DNA of 33,699 bases, from positions 1 through 33,699 of the forward strand of contig JAOAGU010000003.1 of assembly GCA_026415595.1 (NCBI GenBank), in the 5' to 3' direction. The notes below the pieces were generated by a model that saw only the letters and a program-made list of their open reading frames with translations, had not been told where the DNA came from and did no database searches. The position numbers and the translations under genes were made by a program. Source of the stretch: Thermodesulfovibrio sp. Its GTDB lineage: Bacteria > Nitrospirota > Thermodesulfovibrionia > Thermodesulfovibrionales > Thermodesulfovibrionaceae. Of the stretch, positions 30,867-33,699 are shown piece by piece (the stretch's first letter is position 1; every line of letters starts with the position of its first letter).

Positions 30867-33488
30867 ATGCAAAGTTCTGAGATAAGGAATCTCTTTCTGG
30901 ACTACTTTATCTCAAAAGGGCACGAATTAGTAAAAAGCTCACCTCTTATTCCTAAAGATGACCCCACTTTACTATTTACAAATGCAGGGATGGTGCAGTT
31001 CAAAAGAGTTTTTTTAGGCGAGGAGCATAGATCATACAGTAGAGCAACTACCTGTCAGAAATGTATACGCGCTGGTGGAAAACACAGTGACCTTGAAAAT
31101 GTAGGCTTCACATCAAGACATCATACTTTTTTTGAGATGCTCGGAAACTTCTCTTTTGGTGATTATTTTAAAAGGGAAGCAATATTGTTTGCCTGGGAAC
31201 TTTTAACAACACATTTTAAACTTCCGAAAGAAAAGCTTTGGGTTTCAATTTATAAAGAGGACGATGAAACAGCTGAGATATGGGAGAGAGAAATAGGCAT
31301 CCGAGTTGATAGAATTATTCGTCTTGGTGAAAAGGATAATTTCTGGCAGATGGGGGATACAGGTCCTTGCGGTCCGTGTTCCGAGATAATTATTGATCAG
31401 GGTGAAGATTTTGGATGCAAAAGGCCAGACTGCTCAGTAGGTTGTGATTGTGACAGATTTCTTGAGCTTTGGAATCTGGTTTTTATGCAGTTTAACAGAG
31501 ATGAGGAAGGCAAACTAACACCTCTTCCAAAACCAAGTATTGATACAGGCATGGGGCTTGAAAGAATTACTGCCATAATGCAAGGTAAAAGGACAAACTT
31601 TGATACAGACCTCTTTGCACCTATTATTGAGGGTATATGTTCCTTTTTAAATGTTAATTTTGGCAAAGACAGAAGGACTGATATATCAATAAGGGTTATT
31701 GCAGACCATATAAGAGCTGCTACATTTTTAGTAGCGGAGGGGCTTATTCCCTCTAATGAAGGACGCGGTTATGTTTTAAGAAGAATAATAAGAAGAGCAG
31801 GAAGACACATAAGGCTTTTAGGGTTTGATGAACCCGCATTTTATAGATTTGTGGAACCCGTGGTTGGCAAATTAGGATATATTTATCCCGAAATATTAAA
31901 TGAAAAGGAGAGAATTGAGAAGATTATAAAAATTGAAGAAGAGAAATTTTTGAGGAGTCTTGATAAAGCCCTCCAGATATTTGATGAAATCATAGAAAAA
32001 CTAAAGGCTTCAGATTCAAATATCATTCCTGGTGAAGAAGTATTTAAGCTCTATGATACATACGGATTACCCTTTGATCTTATAAGAGAGATGGTTCAGG
32101 ATTCAGAGTTTAAGATAGATGAGGAAGGATTTCAAAGCGCACTTAAAAATCAACGTGAAAAAGCAAGGGCTGCTCATAAGGTTGAGGATATTGCAATAAA
32201 TCAGGCCTACAGAGAGCTAATCCCCTATGCTGAAAGCATGAAATTTACTGGATATACTAATTACGAGGGAGAAACAACAGTTTTTGCCATAATAAAGAAC
32301 GGGCAAAGGTTCAAACAACTTACTAAACATGAAGAGGGAGAAATATTTTTATTGGAATCCCCATTTTACGCAGAATCAGGTGGACAGGTTGGAGATATAG
32401 GCACGATAATTACTCCTGTGGCTAAGGCAGAAGTGTTTGATACAAAAAAAATATCAGGACTGCATAGTCATAAAATAAGAGTAATTGAAGGGAGCATTAA
32501 TGAGGGTGATAGGGTTTATACGAAGATTGATATTGAAAGAAGAAAATCAATTATGCGTAACCATACTGCAACACATCTGCTTCACAGCGCCTTAAGAGCT
32601 GTTTTAGGAGAACACATAAAGCAAGCAGGAAGCCTTGTGGAGCCTGATAGGATTCGTTTTGACTTCACCCATTTTGAAGGCGTAACTGATGAAGAATTAA
32701 GGGAAATAGAACAGATTGTAAACTATAAAATACTTGAAAACTTACCTGTTAAAGTAGAGATTAAATCTCTCGATGAAGCCTTAAATGAGGGTGTTATTGC
32801 TCTTTTTGAGGATAAATATGAAGATACTGTTAGAGTCGTTAAGATAGTCGGTTTTAGTAAAGAACTCTGTGGTGGTACTCATTGTAATAGCACAGGTGAG
32901 ATAGGAAGTTTTTACATTATTTCTGAAGGTTCTGTTGCCTCTGGAATAAGAAGAATAGAAGCTGTAACAGGCATTTCTGCTTGGAAATTTACAAATACAA
33001 ATAGAGACCAGCTTAAAATTATTTCATCTCTTCTTAAATCTGCTGAACCAGTAAAAGCAGTTGAGAGAGTTCTTTTAGAGCTTAAAGAAAAACAGCAGGA
33101 AATTGAAGCATTGAAAAACAGGCTTTTAAGTCAGAATATAGATGAAATTATCAAGCAAGCAAAAGATATTAATGGGATAAAAGCTCTTGCTGTAAAGCTT
33201 GAAGGAGTTGATGCTAAGAGTTTACGAACCCTTTCAGATAAGATAAGGGAGAAGTTGTATCCTGCTGTTATTTTGCTTGCCTCAAAAATAGATGGGCAGG
33301 GCATGCTCATTCTTTCAGTAACAAAAGACGTTCTTGATAAATATGATGCTGGTAAACTTCTCAAAAGCATAACTCAGAAAATTGGCGGCAAAGGTGGTGG
33401 CAAAGCAGATATGGCCCAAGGTGGATGTCCTGATGGAGAAGCTATAGATAAAGCCTTAGAAATATTCTATAAAATGCTCGAAAGTTAA
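30867..33488 (+). CDS. alaS: Alanyl-tRNA synthetase
   Basis: IRNLFLDYFISKGHELVKSSPLIPKDDPTLLFTNAGMVQFK, RNHTATHLLHSALR, ELCGGTHCNSTGEIG, GGKGGGKADMAQGG. Confidence 0.99.
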   Translation: MQSSEIRNLFLDYFISKGHELVKSSPLIPKDDPTLLFTNAGMVQFKRVFLGEEHRSYSRATTCQKCIRAGGKHSDLENVGFTSRHHTFFEMLGNFSFGDYFKREAILFAWELLTTHFKLPKEKLWVSIYKEDDETAEIWEREIGIRVDRIIRLGEKDNFWQMGDTGPCGPCSEIIIDQGEDFGCKRPDCSVGCDCDRFLELWNLVFMQFNRDEEGKLTPLPKPSIDTGMGLERITAIMQGKRTNFDTDLFAPIIEGICSFLNVNFGKDRRTDISIRVIADHIRAATFLVAEGLIPSNEGRGYVLRRIIRRAGRHIRLLGFDEPAFYRFVEPVVGKLGYIYPEILNEKERIEKIIKIEEEKFLRSLDKALQIFDEIIEKLKASDSNIIPGEEVFKLYDTYGLPFDLIREMVQDSEFKIDEEGFQSALKNQREKARAAHKVEDIAINQAYRELIPYAESMKFTGYTNYEGETTVFAIIKNGQRFKQLTKHEEGEIFLLESPFYAESGGQVGDIGTIITPVAKAEVFDTKKISGLHSHKIRVIEGSINEGDRVYTKIDIERRKSIMRNHTATHLLHSALRAVLGEHIKQAGSLVEPDRIRFDFTHFEGVTDEELREIEQIVNYKILENLPVKVEIKSLDEALNEGVIALFEDKYEDTVRVVKIVGFSKELCGGTHCNSTGEIGSFYIISEGSVASGIRRIEAVTGISAWKFTNTNRDQLKIISSLLKSAEPVKAVERVLLELKEKQQEIEALKNRLLSQNIDEIIKQAKDINGIKALAVKLEGVDAKSLRTLSDKIREKLYPAVILLASKIDGQGMLILSVTKDVLDKYDAGKLLKSITQKIGGKGGGKADMAQGGCPDGEAIDKALEIFYKMLES

Positions 33489-33536
33489 TCATTCAAAATT
33501 TAGGACTAATTCATAAAAAATCAAGGAGATTTATGA

Positions 33537-33699
33537 ATGGCACTTACAGGCATAGAAATTTTTAAACTTTTACCAAAAACAAACTGTAAAAAATGCGGTT
33601 TTCCTACATGCCTTGCCTTTGCAATGAAAGTTGCACAAGGACAGGCTCAGATTGAGCAATGCCCTGATGTATCAGAAGAAGTAAAGATAAAGCTAAAAG
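33537..33699 (+). CDS. acsC: Acetyl-CoA decarbonylase/synthase corrinoid iron-sulfur protein large (gamma) subunit, N-terminus (partial)
   Basis: MALTGIEIFKLLPKTNCKKCGFPTCLAFAMKVAQGQAQIEQCPDVSEE, the 4Fe-4S domain typical of AcsC/CdhE; AAGGAG upstream; runs off the right edge. Confidence 0.82.
   Translation, partial: MALTGIEIFKLLPKTNCKKCGFPTCLAFAMKVAQGQAQIEQCPDVSEEVKIKLK

Noticed and set aside
1-33699. CRISPR arrays, transposases, integrases, phage or toxin-antitoxin genes
   Set aside because: None recognised in the ORF track or in intergenic sequence; the window is core-genome in character.

Overview
This 33.7 kb AT-rich window is mostly an ordinary bacterial housekeeping region. Gene content and an AcsC-like Fe-S gene at the right edge suggest a Nitrospirota/Thermodesulfovibrio-like organism, but this is inferred from content, not searched. 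Order, left to right: (i) a Tn5/Nextera mosaic-end sequence at bases 1-19 (library artifact); (ii) a truncated minus-strand metallo-beta-lactamase (RNase Z-like) gene; (iii) a tightly overlapping plus-strand chain: galT-family gene, glgA, multi-sensor histidine kinase, stand-alone receiver, two M16 peptidase-family genes; (iv) a long merged translation/transcription cluster: rpsL-rpsG-fusA-tuf-rpmG-tRNA-Trp-secE-nusG-rplK-rplA-[L10 leader]-rplJ-rplL-rpoB-rpoC, then a Mut7-C-type gene; (v) a minus-strand group: lytic transglycosylase with LysM, SDR, moaC; (vi) a plus-strand group: pgpA-like, thpR, recA, recX, small lipoprotein, alaS, and the start of an acsC-like gene. I found no clear novel defence, mobile or CRISPR system. 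The observations most worth a second look are: a perfect terminator-like hairpin inside the 5' coding region of the gene after rpoC; rplJ apparently starting at CTG and overlapping the stop of a 17-codon leader ORF; a sharp codon-usage break confined to tuf, at the point where the str and rpoBC clusters are joined; a GalT-family protein stop/start-coupled to glycogen synthase; and alternative-pairing repeats upstream of rpsL.
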